A stretch of 64,000 bases of DNA from Burkholderia ubonensis (GCF_902833085.1 NZ_CADFEB010000010.1:186001-250000); one strand, 5' to 3'. Positions 8,834 through 17,946 are shown, counted from the first letter of the stretch. Program-made: numbers and translations. The notes: generated by a model from the sequence alone, not told the origin.

Positions 8834-8990
8834 GCGGCCGGCAATCGGGACGGATCGGGCGGGGGCCGCCCGAAGCGCTATGCTGGAAATATCGCGCGAT
8901 GCCGAAATCGCGCGGCGCACAACAAGCGAGCTTTGCATGGGACCATGCGTAAGCGCTAAAGAGCTAACGCTGGTCGACAGGGGACAGGCT

Positions 8991-10676
8991 GTGAACACTG
9001 AACGGACGCTCGAGGGTGAATTCGATTACGTGATCGTCGGCGCGGGCACCGCGGGCTGCGTGCTCGCGAACCGTCTGACCGAGGATCCGGACGTCACCGT
9101 GCTGCTGCTCGAAGCCGGCGGCAAGGACGACTATCCGTGGATCCATATCCCGGTCGGCTACCTGTATTGCATCGGCAATCCGCGCACCGACTGGCTTTAC
9201 AAGACGCAGCCGGAAGCGGGGCTGAACGGCCGCGCGCTGTCGTATCCGCGCGGCCGCGTGCTCGGCGGCTCGTCGTCGATCAACGGGATGATCTACATGC
9301 GCGGCCAGCGCGAGGACTACGACGGCTGGGCGCGCGAGACGGGCGACGCGGGCTGGTCGTGGGACAGCGTGCTGCCGATCTTTAAACGCAGCGAGGATCA
9401 CCACGCGGGCGCGAGCGACGTGCATGGCGCGGGCGGCTGCTGGCGCGTCGAGAAACAGCGGCTGCGCTGGGAAATCCTCGAATCGTTCGCGCACGCGGCG
9501 CAGGAAACCGGCATCCCCGCGACCGACGACTTCAACGGTGGCGACAACACCGGCGTCGGCTATTTCGAGGTGAACCAGAAGCGCGGCGTGCGCTGGAGCG
9601 CGTCGAAGGCGTTCCTGCGTCCGGCGATGTCGCGGCCGAACCTGACCGTGATCACCGGCGCGCACGTGCAGCGCGTGATCTTCGACGGGCGGCGCGCGAC
9701 CGGCGTCGAATATCGCGGCGGCGGCACGGAATTCATCGCGCGCTCGCGCGCCGAAGTGCTGCTGACGTCGGGCGCCGTCAATTCGCCGCAATTGCTCGAA
9801 CTGTCCGGCATCGGCGACGGCCGGCGGCTGCAGGCGCTCGGCATCGACGTCGTGCAGGACCTGCGCGGCGTCGGCGAAAACCTGCAGGATCACCTGCAGC
9901 TGCGGATGGCGTTTCGCGTCGAGGGCGTGCGCACGCTCAACACGCTGGCCGCGCACTGGTGGGGCAAGCTCGCGATCGGCGCCGAATATGCGCTGCTGCA
10001 GCGCGGGCCGATGTCGATGGCGCCGTCGCAGCTCGGCGCGTTCGCGAAATCCGATCCGGACGACCCGACGCTCACGCGGCCCGATCTCGAATATCACGTG
10101 CAGCCGCTGTCGCTCGAGCGCTTCGGCGAGCCGCTGCACAGCTTCAATGCGTTTACCGCATCGGTCTGCCACCTGCGGCCGACGTCGCGCGGCAGCATCC
10201 ACATCGCGAGCGCCGATCCGGGCGCGGCGCCCGCGATCGCGCCGAACTATCTGTCGACCGACCACGATCGCCACGTCGCCGCGAACGCGCTGCGGCTCAC
10301 GCGCCGGATCGCGTCCGCGCCGGCGCTCGCGCGATACCGCCCCGAAGAAATCCTGCCGGGCCCGCGCTACCGGACCGAAACCGAACTGATCGAAGCGGCC
10401 GGCGCGGTCGGCACGACGATCTTCCATCCGGTCGGCACCTGCCGGATGGGGCGCGCGGACGACGACGGCGCCGTGGTCGACAGCCGGCTGCGGGTGCGCG
10501 GCGTCGCCGGGCTGCGGGTGGTCGACGCGTCGGTGATGCCGACCATCACGTCGGGCAACACCAACTCGCCGACGCTGATGATCGCGGAGCGCGCGAGCGA
10601 CATGATCCGCGCGGACCGGCGCGCATCTCACGACGCGGCGCTGGTGGGGCGCGATGCGGCCGTATCTGCCGCATGA
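8991..10676 (+). CDS. GMC-family FAD oxidoreductase (choline dehydrogenase-like)
   Basis: Flavin-dependent alcohol dehydrogenase of the glucose-methanol-choline family, 561 residues. The N-terminal FAD-binding motif is YVIVGAGTAGCVLANRL, the GMC signature is GRVLGGSSSINGMIYMRG, and near the C-terminus are FHPVGTCRMG and GNTNSPTLMIAERA, which carry the catalytic His and Asn pair. The GTG at 8991, preceded by AGGGGAC, was chosen over upstream in-frame ATGs at 8880 and 8937 because homology begins at the FAD motif just after it. The substrate is unknown. The gene lies 157 bp after mmsA and is possibly co-regulated. Confidence 0.9.
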   Translation: MNTERTLEGEFDYVIVGAGTAGCVLANRLTEDPDVTVLLLEAGGKDDYPWIHIPVGYLYCIGNPRTDWLYKTQPEAGLNGRALSYPRGRVLGGSSSINGMIYMRGQREDYDGWARETGDAGWSWDSVLPIFKRSEDHHAGASDVHGAGGCWRVEKQRLRWEILESFAHAAQETGIPATDDFNGGDNTGVGYFEVNQKRGVRWSASKAFLRPAMSRPNLTVITGAHVQRVIFDGRRATGVEYRGGGTEFIARSRAEVLLTSGAVNSPQLLELSGIGDGRRLQALGIDVVQDLRGVGENLQDHLQLRMAFRVEGVRTLNTLAAHWWGKLAIGAEYALLQRGPMSMAPSQLGAFAKSDPDDPTLTRPDLEYHVQPLSLERFGEPLHSFNAFTASVCHLRPTSRGSIHIASADPGAAPAIAPNYLSTDHDRHVAANALRLTRRIASAPALARYRPEEILPGPRYRTETELIEAAGAVGTTIFHPVGTCRMGRADDDGAVVDSRLRVRGVAGLRVVDASVMPTITSGNTNSPTLMIAERASDMIRADRRASHDAALVGRDAAVSAA

Positions 10677-11126
10677 CCGCCAGCTGGTTCGCCATGCATA
10701 TCAAGCCGGCGCCCGCCGATTATTTCGGTTAGGAAAATATTCGCCGTTATGCCGCGCGTGAGCGTGACGGATTTTTGTTGCGTAATCGCGCGCAAATCGA
10801 ATGCGACTTTCGGCGCAAGCCCGTGCGCACGCGGCCGCGCAGCCGCGTAGGGAAGGGTGACGCAATCCGCATGCCGGCCAAAAATATTCCGTAAAACGTC
10901 GTTCCGATCGGTCCGATATGGCGGCCAGCCCTATAAGTGCAAATCCCGATGAATGCACTGCACCAACGGCGCGACAATGTTGCGCAGTGTGAATACGCGT
11001 CGGCGCGGGAGACCACCCACGAGACGTGACGCAAAGCTCGGGGGCAGCCTTATCATCCGCTGACATGTTTGCGGCCGTTTGCGCGAACCCTCCCGGTGCT
11101 TCGCCCGATTTCGTACGGAAGGGAAC
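10677..11126. other. Gene-free gap upstream of the first Liv-type operon
   Basis: About 450 bp without a believable gene. It is less GC-rich than its flanks and contains two copies of an AAATATTC element (near 10737 and 10882), which could be regulator or promoter elements for the importer operon starting at 11127. A good ribosome site (GGAAGGGA) lies at its right end. No terminator hairpin for the oxidoreductase gene is obvious. Confidence 0.5.
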
Positions 11127-11906
11127 ATGATTCTCGGCGACACGATTCTCGAAACACGCGGACTGACGAAGGAATTCAAGGGCTTCACCGCCGTGAACGG
11201 CGTCAACCTGCGCGTGCGTCGCGGGTCGATCCACGCATTGATCGGACCGAACGGCGCGGGCAAGACCACCTGCTTCAACCTCCTGACCAAATTCCTGACG
11301 CCGACGGCCGGCCAGATCGTCTTCAACGGCATCGACATCACCGACGAGCGGCCCGCACAGGTCGCGCGGCGCGGCATCATCCGTTCGTTCCAGATCTCCG
11401 CGGTGTTTCCGCACCTGAGCGCGCTGCAGAACGTGCGGCTCGGCCTGCAGCGCTCGCTCGGCACCGAATTCCATTTCTGGCGCAGCGAGCGCTCGCTGAA
11501 GGCGCTCGACGATCGCGCGATGGACCTGCTCACGCAGGTCGGCCTGACCGATTTCGCGCACGTGCCGACCGTCGAGCTCGCCTATGGCCGCAAGCGCGCG
11601 CTCGAGATCGCGACGACGCTCGCGATGGAGCCGGAGCTGATGCTGCTCGACGAGCCCACGCAAGGGATGGGCCACGAAGACGTCGACCGCGTGACCGCGC
11701 TGATCAAGAAGGTGGCGAGCGGGCGCACGATCCTGATGGTCGAGCACAACATGAACGTGATCGCGGGCATCTCCGACACGATCACCGTCCTGCAGCGCGG
11801 AGAAGTGCTTGCCGAGGGCTCGTATGCGGAGGTGTCGAAGAATCCGCTCGTCATCGAGGCATACATGGGCAGCGCCGATGCAGCGCTCGCGGGGGCGCAC
11901 GCATGA
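11127..11906 (+). CDS. LivG-type ABC importer ATPase
   Basis: ATP-binding subunit of a branched-chain-amino-acid-type (HAAT) importer, 259 residues, cytoplasmic face. Walker A is GPNGAGKTT, the signature region is the LivG-like ELAYGRKRALEIA, and Walker B is LMLLDEPTQGM. The C-terminal extension with EAYMGS is typical of LivG. The ATG at 11127 follows GGAAGGGA and begins MILGDTILETRGL; in-frame codons upstream lack homology. It is the first gene of a five-gene operon (ATPase, ATPase, binding protein, two permeases). The substrate cannot be read; urea, amides and aromatic compounds are also carried by this family. Confidence 0.93.
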   Translation: MILGDTILETRGLTKEFKGFTAVNGVNLRVRRGSIHALIGPNGAGKTTCFNLLTKFLTPTAGQIVFNGIDITDERPAQVARRGIIRSFQISAVFPHLSALQNVRLGLQRSLGTEFHFWRSERSLKALDDRAMDLLTQVGLTDFAHVPTVELAYGRKRALEIATTLAMEPELMLLDEPTQGMGHEDVDRVTALIKKVASGRTILMVEHNMNVIAGISDTITVLQRGEVLAEGSYAEVSKNPLVIEAYMGSADAALAGAHA

Positions 11907-12658
11907 AGCGCAGCGAACGGGAGGAACGCGAATTGAGCGGCGTCGAAAGCGGCACGCCTGCGCTGGAGATCTCGGGCCTCGAAGCCTGGTACGGGGAATC
12001 CCACATATTGCACGGCGTCGATCTCGCCGTGCACCGCGGCGAGGTCGTGACGCTGCTCGGCCGCAACGGCGCGGGCCGCACGACGACGCTGCGCGCGATC
12101 ATGGGCCTGACGGGCCGCCGCAGCGGCTCGATCAAGGTCGCCGGCCACGAGACGATCGGCCTCGCGACGCACCGGATCGCGCATTACGGCGTCGGCTATT
12201 GCCCGGAGGAGCGCGGCATCTTCTCGAGCCTGTCGTGCGAGGAGAACCTGATGCTGCCGCCGCTGATCGGGCCGCAGGAGCACGCGATGTCGCTCGACGA
12301 CATCTATGCGATGTTCCCGAACCTCGCATCGCGCCGGCAGAGCCAGGGCACGCGGCTGTCCGGCGGCGAGCAGCAGATGCTCGCGGTCGCGCGGATCCTG
12401 CGCACCGGCGCGAACCTGCTGCTGCTCGACGAGATTTCCGAGGGTCTCGCGCCCGTGATCGTGCAGACGCTCGCGAAGATGATCGTCGCGCTGAAGGCGC
12501 GCGGCTACACGATCGTGATGGTCGAACAGAATTTCCGCTTTGCCGCGCCGCTCGCCGACCGGTTCTACGTGATGGAGCACGGCCGGATCGTCGAGCATTT
12601 CGGCGCGCGCGAACTCGCAAGCAAGATGCCGGTGCTGCACGACCTGCTCGGCGTCTGA
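11903..12658 (+). CDS. LivF-type ABC importer ATPase with Arg in Walker A
   Basis: Second ATPase of the same importer, 251 residues, overlapping the first gene by ATGA. LSGGEQQMLAVARIL (signature) and LLLLDEISEGLAP (Walker B) are intact. The Walker A reads GRNGAGRTTT: the invariant lysine position (residue 59) is encoded by CGC, arginine. The paired LivG-type ATPase has a normal lysine, so the heterodimer could keep one fully active site. The sequence otherwise looks functional. The second liv cluster, by contrast, has lysine in its LivF. Confidence 0.92.
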   Translation: MKRSEREERELSGVESGTPALEISGLEAWYGESHILHGVDLAVHRGEVVTLLGRNGAGRTTTLRAIMGLTGRRSGSIKVAGHETIGLATHRIAHYGVGYCPEERGIFSSLSCEENLMLPPLIGPQEHAMSLDDIYAMFPNLASRRQSQGTRLSGGEQQMLAVARILRTGANLLLLDEISEGLAPVIVQTLAKMIVALKARGYTIVMVEQNFRFAAPLADRFYVMEHGRIVEHFGARELASKMPVLHDLLGV

Positions 12659-12731
12659 CGCCATCCCGCGCCGCTAGCCGTGGCGGCCGCTGTCGAATAA
12701 CCACAACGCATCAGAAGAACAGGAGACGTCA

Positions 12732-13931
12732 ATGAAAATGAAGACCCTCGCACGCGCCTGTCTCGCGCTCGCGGCCGCCGCGTTCACCGCCGGCGCCGCG
12801 CAGGCCGCGGATACCGTGAAGATCGGTTTCATCACCGACATGTCGGGGCTTTATGCGGACATCGACGGGCAGGGCGGCCTCGAGGCGATCCGCATGGCGG
12901 TCGCGGACTTCGGCGGCAAGGTGCTCGGCAAGCCGATCGAGGTCGTGTACGCGGATCACCAGAACAAGGCGGACATCGCGGCGTCGAAGGCGCGCGAGTG
13001 GATGGACCGCGGCGGGCTCGACCTGCTCGTCGGCGGCACGAACTCGGGAACGGCGCTGTCGATGAACACCGTCGCGGCGGAGAAGAAGAAGGTCTACATC
13101 AACATCGGCGCGGGCGCGGACACGCTGACGAACGAGCAGTGCACGCCGTACACGGTGCACTACGCGTACGACACGATGGCGCTCGCGAAGGGCACCGGCT
13201 CGGCGGTGGTGAAGCAGGGCGGCAAGACGTGGTTCTTCCTGACCGCCGACTACGCGTTCGGCAAGGCGCTCGAGAAGAACACGTCGGACGTCGTGAAGGC
13301 GAACGGCGGGCAGGTGATGGGCTACGTGCGGCATCCGCTGTCCGCGTCGGACTTCTCGTCGTTCCTGCTGCAGGCGCAGGCGTCGAAGGCGCAGATCCTC
13401 GGCCTCGCGAACGCGGGCGGCGACACGATCAACGCGATCAAGGCGGCGAAGGAGTTCGGCATCACGAAGACGATGAAGCTCGCCGCGCTGCTGATGTTCA
13501 TCAACGACGTGCACAGCCTCGGCCTGGAGACGACCCAGGGGCTCGTGCTGACCGACAGCTGGTACTGGAACCGCGATGCGGCGTCGCGCCAGTGGGCGCA
13601 ACGCTACTTCGGCAAGATGAAGAAGATGCCGTCGAGCCTGCAGGCGGCCGACTATTCGTCGGTGACGACCTACCTGAAGGCGGTGCAGGCGGCCGGCACG
13701 ACCGACTCCGACAAGGTGATGGCCGAGCTGAAGAAGGCGAAGATCAACGACTTCTATGCAAAGGGCTACATCCGCGCGGACGGCAGCATGATCCACGACA
13801 TGTATCTGATGGAGGTGAAGAAGCCGTCCGAATCGAAGGAGCCGTGGGATTACTACAAGGTGCTCGCGACGATTCCGGGCGAACAGGCGTTCACGACCAA
13901 GCAGGAGACGCGCTGCGCGTCATGGAAGTAA
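12732..13931 (+). CDS. Periplasmic substrate-binding protein, HAAT importer
   Basis: A 399-residue type I periplasmic binding protein (Peripla_BP_6 fold) that delivers substrate to the adjacent permeases. The signal peptide is MKMKTLARACLALAAAAFTA with cleavage after AQA, giving mature ADTVKIGFITDMSG. Unlike typical Leu/Ile/Val proteins, it resembles binding proteins for amides, urea or aromatic acids, with conserved GADTLTNEQCTPYTVHYAYD. The ribosome site AGGAGAC precedes the ATG. It lies between the ATPase and permease genes of the operon. The substrate is undetermined. Confidence 0.92.
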   Translation: MKMKTLARACLALAAAAFTAGAAQAADTVKIGFITDMSGLYADIDGQGGLEAIRMAVADFGGKVLGKPIEVVYADHQNKADIAASKAREWMDRGGLDLLVGGTNSGTALSMNTVAAEKKKVYINIGAGADTLTNEQCTPYTVHYAYDTMALAKGTGSAVVKQGGKTWFFLTADYAFGKALEKNTSDVVKANGGQVMGYVRHPLSASDFSSFLLQAQASKAQILGLANAGGDTINAIKAAKEFGITKTMKLAALLMFINDVHSLGLETTQGLVLTDSWYWNRDAASRQWAQRYFGKMKKMPSSLQAADYSSVTTYLKAVQAAGTTDSDKVMAELKKAKINDFYAKGYIRADGSMIHDMYLMEVKKPSESKEPWDYYKVLATIPGEQAFTTKQETRCASWK

Positions 13932-14025
13932 GCGCGCGGCGGCGGGCGGGGCAGGGCGCCCCGCCGCCTGCGCGCGCGCCTAATCGGTTGCGCGCGCAAC
14001 GAACCTCACTCTGACGGCGGAAGCG

Positions 14026-14910
14026 ATGGAAATCTTTGGCATTCCGTTGCCGGCGATGCTGAGCCAGTTGTTGCTCGGGCTCGTCAACGGCTCGTTCTAC
14101 GCGATCCTGAGCCTCGGGCTCGCGGTGATATTCGGGCTGCTCAACGTGATCAACTTCGCGCATGGCGCGCTGTTCATGCTGGGCGCGATGCTCGCATGGA
14201 TGGGGCTTTCGTATTTCGGGCTGCCCTACTGGGCGATGCTCGTGATCGCGCCGGTGCTCGTCGGCGTGTTCGGCATCGTCGTCGAGCGCTCGATGCTGCG
14301 CTGGCTGTACAAGCTCGACCACCTTTACGGGCTGCTGCTGACGTTCGGCCTGACGCTCGTCGTCGAGGGCGTGTTCCGCTCGATCTACGGCGCGTCCGGG
14401 CAGCCTTACGACGTGCCGTCGCAGCTCGCCGGCGCGACCAATCTCGGCTTCATGTTCCTGCCGAACTATCGCGCGTGGGTCGTCGTCGCGTCGCTCGCGG
14501 TGTGCCTCGTGACCTGGTTCGTGATCGAGAAGACGCGCCTGGGCGCATACCTGCGCGCGGGCACGGAGAATCCGAAGCTCGTCGAGGCGTTCGGCGTGAA
14601 CGTGCCGATGATGATCACGCTCACCTACGGCTTCGGCGTCGCGCTCGCCGCGTTCGCGGGCGTGCTGGCCGCGCCGGTGATCCAGGTGTCGCCGCTGATG
14701 GGCCAGCCGATGATCATCACCGTGTTCGCGGTGGTCGTGATCGGCGGGATGGGCTCGATCCTCGGCTCGATCCTCACCGGCCTGATGCTCGGCGTGATCG
14801 AGGGCTTTACGCGGGTGTTCTATCCGGAGGCGTCGGCGACGGTCGTGTTCGTGATCATGGCGATCGTGCTGCTGATCCGTCCGGCAGGCCTCTTCGGCAA
14901 GGAAAGATGA
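14026..14910 (+). CDS. LivH-type permease subunit
   Basis: Inner-membrane subunit of the first importer, 294 residues with about eight membrane segments. Family hallmarks are LLGLVNGSFYAILSLGLAVIFGLLNVINFAHGAL near the N-terminus and GMGSILGSILTGLMLGVIEGF near the C-terminus. It follows the binding-protein gene after 94 bp and overlaps the next permease gene by ATGA, so the two are translationally coupled. Confidence 0.93.
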   Translation: MEIFGIPLPAMLSQLLLGLVNGSFYAILSLGLAVIFGLLNVINFAHGALFMLGAMLAWMGLSYFGLPYWAMLVIAPVLVGVFGIVVERSMLRWLYKLDHLYGLLLTFGLTLVVEGVFRSIYGASGQPYDVPSQLAGATNLGFMFLPNYRAWVVVASLAVCLVTWFVIEKTRLGAYLRAGTENPKLVEAFGVNVPMMITLTYGFGVALAAFAGVLAAPVIQVSPLMGQPMIITVFAVVVIGGMGSILGSILTGLMLGVIEGFTRVFYPEASATVVFVIMAIVLLIRPAGLFGKER

Positions 14911-15884
14911 TGCAGAGAAAAGTGCTCTACGGCGTGCTGCTCGCCGCACTGCTCGTCGCGCCGTTCGCCGGCGCGTATCCGGTGTTCGTGATGAAGGTGC
15001 TCGCGTTCGCGCTGTTCGCGGCCGCGTTCAACCTGCTGATCGGCTATACGGGGCTGCTGTCGTTCGGCCACGCGATGTTCCTCGCGACGTCGGGCTACCT
15101 GACGGGCTATGCGCTGCAGACACTCGGCTTCACGCCCGAGCTCGGCGTGCTCGCGGGCACCGCGGCGGCGACGCTGCTCGGCCTCGTGGTCGGCCTGTTC
15201 GCGATCCGCAGGCAGGGGATCTACTTCGCGATGATCACGCTCGCGTTCGCGCAGATGATCTACTTCATCTACCTGCAGGCGCCGTTCACGCACGGCGAGG
15301 ACGGCCTGCAGGGCGTGCCGCGCGGCCGGCTGTTCGGCGTGCTCGACCTGTCGTCGGACCTGGTGCTCTATTACGTCGTGCTCGCGATCATCGTCGCGGC
15401 CTGCGCGTTCATCGTGCGGATCGTGCATTCGCCGTTCGGCCAGGTGCTCGTCGCCATCAAGGAGAACGAAGCGCGCGCGGTCTCGCTCGGCTACGACACC
15501 GACCGCTTCAAGCTGCTCGCGTTCATCCTGTCGGCCGGGCTCGCGGGGCTGGCCGGCTCGCTGAAGGTGCTCGTGCTCGGCTTCGAGACGCTCAGCGACG
15601 CGTACTGGACGATGTCGGGCCTCGTCGTGCTGATGACGCTCGTCGGCGGGATGGGCACGCTGTTCGGCCCGCTGCTCGGCGCCGCGCTGATCGTCGCGCT
15701 CGAGGATCGGCTCGGCGACATCGGCGAATGGCTCGCATCGCTGACCGGCATCGGCTGGTTCCACTCGCTCGGCGAATCGGCGACGATCGTGACCGGGCTG
15801 ATCTTCATCGCGTGCGTGCTCGCGTTCCGGCGCGGCATCGTCGGCGAAATGATCGCGCGGTATAAACCGCTCAAAGCATCGTGA
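14907..15884 (+). CDS. LivM-type permease subunit
   Basis: Second inner-membrane subunit of the first importer, 325 residues, with about ten hydrophobic segments and the family motif FNLLIGYTGLLSFGHAMF. The central EAA-like loop reads VAIKENEARAVSLGYDTDRFKL. It starts at 14907, overlapping the LivH stop by four bases; an alternative ATG follows immediately at 14910. It is the last gene of the operon, and a strong intrinsic terminator lies 240 bp downstream. Confidence 0.93.
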   Translation: MMQRKVLYGVLLAALLVAPFAGAYPVFVMKVLAFALFAAAFNLLIGYTGLLSFGHAMFLATSGYLTGYALQTLGFTPELGVLAGTAAATLLGLVVGLFAIRRQGIYFAMITLAFAQMIYFIYLQAPFTHGEDGLQGVPRGRLFGVLDLSSDLVLYYVVLAIIVAACAFIVRIVHSPFGQVLVAIKENEARAVSLGYDTDRFKLLAFILSAGLAGLAGSLKVLVLGFETLSDAYWTMSGLVVLMTLVGGMGTLFGPLLGAALIVALEDRLGDIGEWLASLTGIGWFHSLGESATIVTGLIFIACVLAFRRGIVGEMIARYKPLKAS

Positions 15885-16039
15885 CGCGTTGATGCGAAGC
15901 ACCATCGGGCACCGGTTCCGGACCGCGCCCGGGCGCGCTCCGGCAGGCGCTGTGCGGCAGATTGGTGCCCCATTTTCGTGCGGCGATGCACCATAGGGGT
16001 AAATGCTAAGTTGCCGCAGTGTGAAAGGTCCTTTAATCT

Positions 16040-16156
16040 TCGTCTCAGTTCTGATGCACCGCGAAACGAATTTTGCAGGTGGAGAACGAGGAGACAATCG
16101 AGGCACAAAGTGCCCGGACCCAAAGCGCTGTTGGACGGAATCCAACAGCGCTTTTT
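16040..16156 (+). ncRNA. Candidate small RNA ending at an intrinsic terminator
   Basis: A possible RNA of about 115 nt. Possible promoter elements are TTGCCG (16011-16016) and TTTAAT (16032-16037) with a short 15-bp spacer. The interval contains a 5-bp hairpin GGCAC-AAA-GTGCC (16102-16114) and then a 14-bp terminator stem with a T-run. Two 3' hairpins ending in a U-tract is the usual small-RNA architecture. It could instead be the 3' end of the importer mRNA. No known RNA family is recognised. Confidence 0.35.
16122..16156 (+). terminator. Strong intrinsic terminator
   Basis: Stem AAAGCGCTGTTGGA (16122-16135), loop CGGAA, and complementary arm TCCAACAGCGCTTT running into TTTTT. The arms pair perfectly over 14 bp. 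It lies 240 bp after the last gene of the first importer operon, either terminating that mRNA or a separate small RNA. Confidence 0.85.
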
Positions 16157-16343
16157 CATTTGCGCGCGCAACTTTCTCTTTCCGCCGAGCGCGCGGCGGC
16201 CGGCTTCGCATGCTGCCCATGCTGTCATTTCATGCGTTTGGCGCGGCTGTCTTTCTCTCCGTTTCCCCATAATGGATTGCTGCATGCGCTTCGGGCTTAC
16301 CCGGTTAGCGCACGCAGGGTGCGTCCGCTACACTCGCCTTTCG

Positions 16344-16359
16344 CCGACCAATCGGTCGG
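16344..16359. promoter_or_regulatory. Orphan TetR-like operator palindrome
   Basis: Perfect dyad CCGACC-AATC-GGTCGG. TetR-family repressors often bind this kind of palindrome. A TACACT hexamer lies 13 bp to its left. No TetR gene or target gene is adjacent, so the site may be a remnant or serve the downstream binding-protein operon from a distance. Confidence 0.35.
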
Positions 16360-16689
16360 GAATACAGTCGGCAGTTCTCCTACAAGCAGAATCCAGAAAA
16401 CGGAGTGCGGTTTGATGAGAAACGCAGCGCGGTGGAGCGAAGTCGGAGGGGCGGCGGGGCTCGCCAGAAGCGTTCTTGCGCGGCTGCAGCGGCTTGCCGC
16501 GACACCGATCGAACCGGCCGATGCGCAGCGCGCATGAGCGTCCGGCGCACACGCCGTGCATTGCGCCGGCATCACAGCGGACGGAGTCCGTTCCGCGATC
16601 GATTTCCACGCGGTTATCCCGGTTATCTTGCGACGAGCCTGCCCGGCGGCGTCACGGGAAAACGAGCGTAGGCGCGGTCATGCGGGATA

Positions 16690-16703
16690 GTTAAATTATT
16701 AAC
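16690..16703. promoter_or_regulatory. GTTAA-ATTA-TTAAC dyad upstream of second importer
   Basis: Perfect 5-bp inverted repeat in a short AT-rich patch, 70 bp before the start codon of the second binding-protein gene. It could be an operator or part of the promoter. No regulator gene is next to it. Confidence 0.35.
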
Positions 16704-16773
16704 TTGTTTGAGTAAAGACCGGGCGCCGACCGAGCGCCCCGAGGATTTTTCGAGCAGCGTTTGGAGACACGTG

Positions 16774-17931
16774 ATGAAAATGAATCGATGGATGGAGGCC
16801 GTGCTCGCCGCGGGCCTGGTGTGCGCGGCGGCGACGGCGTCGGCGCAGGTGAAGATCGGCGTCACGCTGTCGGCCACCGGGCCGGCCGCGTCGCTCGGCA
16901 TCCCGGAAAAGAACACGATCGCGCTGCTGCCGAAGGAAATCGCGGGCAAGGGCGTGCAGTACATCGTGCTCGACGACGCATCCGACACGAGCCGCGCGGT
17001 GCAGAACGTGCGCAAGCTGATCGACGAGGACCACGTCGACGCGATCATCGGCTCGTCGGTCACGCCGAACTCGCTCGCGATGCTCGATCCGGTGTCGCAG
17101 GGCAAGACCCCGGCGATCTCGCTCGCCGCGAGCGCGCAGATCATCGCGCCGATGGACGCGAAGCGCGCGTGGATGTTCAAGGTGCCGCAGAACGATCGCC
17201 TGATGGCCGACGCGATCGCGGGCTACATGGCGAAGCACGGCGTGAAGACGGTCGGCTTCATCGGCTTCGCGGACGCGTACGGCGACAGCTGGTACAGCAC
17301 GTTCAGCGCGGCCGCCGCCGCGAACGGCCTCAAGATCGTGTCGAACGAGCGCTACAACCGCACCGACGCGTCGGTGATGGGGCAGGTGCTGAAGCTGGCC
17401 AGCTCGAATCCCGATGCGATGCTGATCGCCGGCTCCGGCACGCCGGCGGCATTGCCCGCGAAGACGCTGAAGGAGCGCGGCTACAAGGGCAAGGTGTACC
17501 AGACCCACGGCGTCGCGAACAACGACTTCCTGCGCGTGTGCGGCAAGGACTGCGAAGGCGAGATCCTGCCGGCCGGCCCGGTGCTCGTCACCGACCAGCT
17601 GCCCGACTCGAACCCGGTGAAGAAGCCGTCGCAGGGCTACAAGGCGGCTTACGAGAAGGCGTACGGCGCGGGATCGGTGTCGACGTTCGGCGGTCATGCG
17701 TGGGATGCCGGCCTGCTGCTGCAGCGGGCGATTCCCGATGCGCTGAAGAAGGGCCAGCCGGGCACCGAGGCGTTCCGCGAAGCGCTGCGCGCGGCGCTCG
17801 AGAACGTGAAGGACCTGCCGGTGTCGCACGGCGTGATCAACATGACGCCGGCCGATCACAACGGCTTCGATACGCGGGCGCGCGTGATGGTGCAGATCGT
17901 CGACGGCAAGTGGAAGCTGCAGGCCGACTGA
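16774..17931 (+). CDS. Periplasmic substrate-binding protein, second HAAT importer
   Basis: A 385-residue Peripla_BP_6 binding protein. The signal peptide MKMNRWMEAVLAAGLVCAAA is cleaved after ASA, leaving QVKIGVTLSATGPAAS. Motifs of the Leu/Ile/Val-type group include GFADAYGDSWYSTF and GHAWDAG. The ATG at 16774 follows TTGGAGAC; a GTG immediately before it (16771) is an alternative. It is the first gene of the second importer operon. The substrate cannot be assigned; homologues carry branched-chain or related amino acids. Confidence 0.92.
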   Translation: MKMNRWMEAVLAAGLVCAAATASAQVKIGVTLSATGPAASLGIPEKNTIALLPKEIAGKGVQYIVLDDASDTSRAVQNVRKLIDEDHVDAIIGSSVTPNSLAMLDPVSQGKTPAISLAASAQIIAPMDAKRAWMFKVPQNDRLMADAIAGYMAKHGVKTVGFIGFADAYGDSWYSTFSAAAAANGLKIVSNERYNRTDASVMGQVLKLASSNPDAMLIAGSGTPAALPAKTLKERGYKGKVYQTHGVANNDFLRVCGKDCEGEILPAGPVLVTDQLPDSNPVKKPSQGYKAAYEKAYGAGSVSTFGGHAWDAGLLLQRAIPDALKKGQPGTEAFREALRAALENVKDLPVSHGVINMTPADHNGFDTRARVMVQIVDGKWKLQAD

Positions 17932-17946
17932 GTTTCACGTGAATGA
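17931..17946. other. Degenerate parS-like sequence
   Basis: AGTTTCACGTGAATGA at the end of the second binding-protein gene matches the 16-bp parS consensus at 13 of 16 positions, keeping the central TTTCACGTGAA. It may be a weak ParB site or chance. Confidence 0.3.

Larger units (their letters stand above)
15885..16773. other. Long non-coding gap between the two Liv-type operons
   Basis: 889 bp without a convincing protein gene. Going left to right it holds: a possible promoter at 16011-16037, two hairpins ending in an intrinsic terminator (16102-16156), a TetR-like palindrome at 16344-16359 near a TACACT hexamer, a stretch with no recognisable feature, and a GTTAA/TTAAC dyad 70 bp before the next start codon. 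The short open frames here overlap one another on both strands and lack coding character. Confidence 0.5.
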
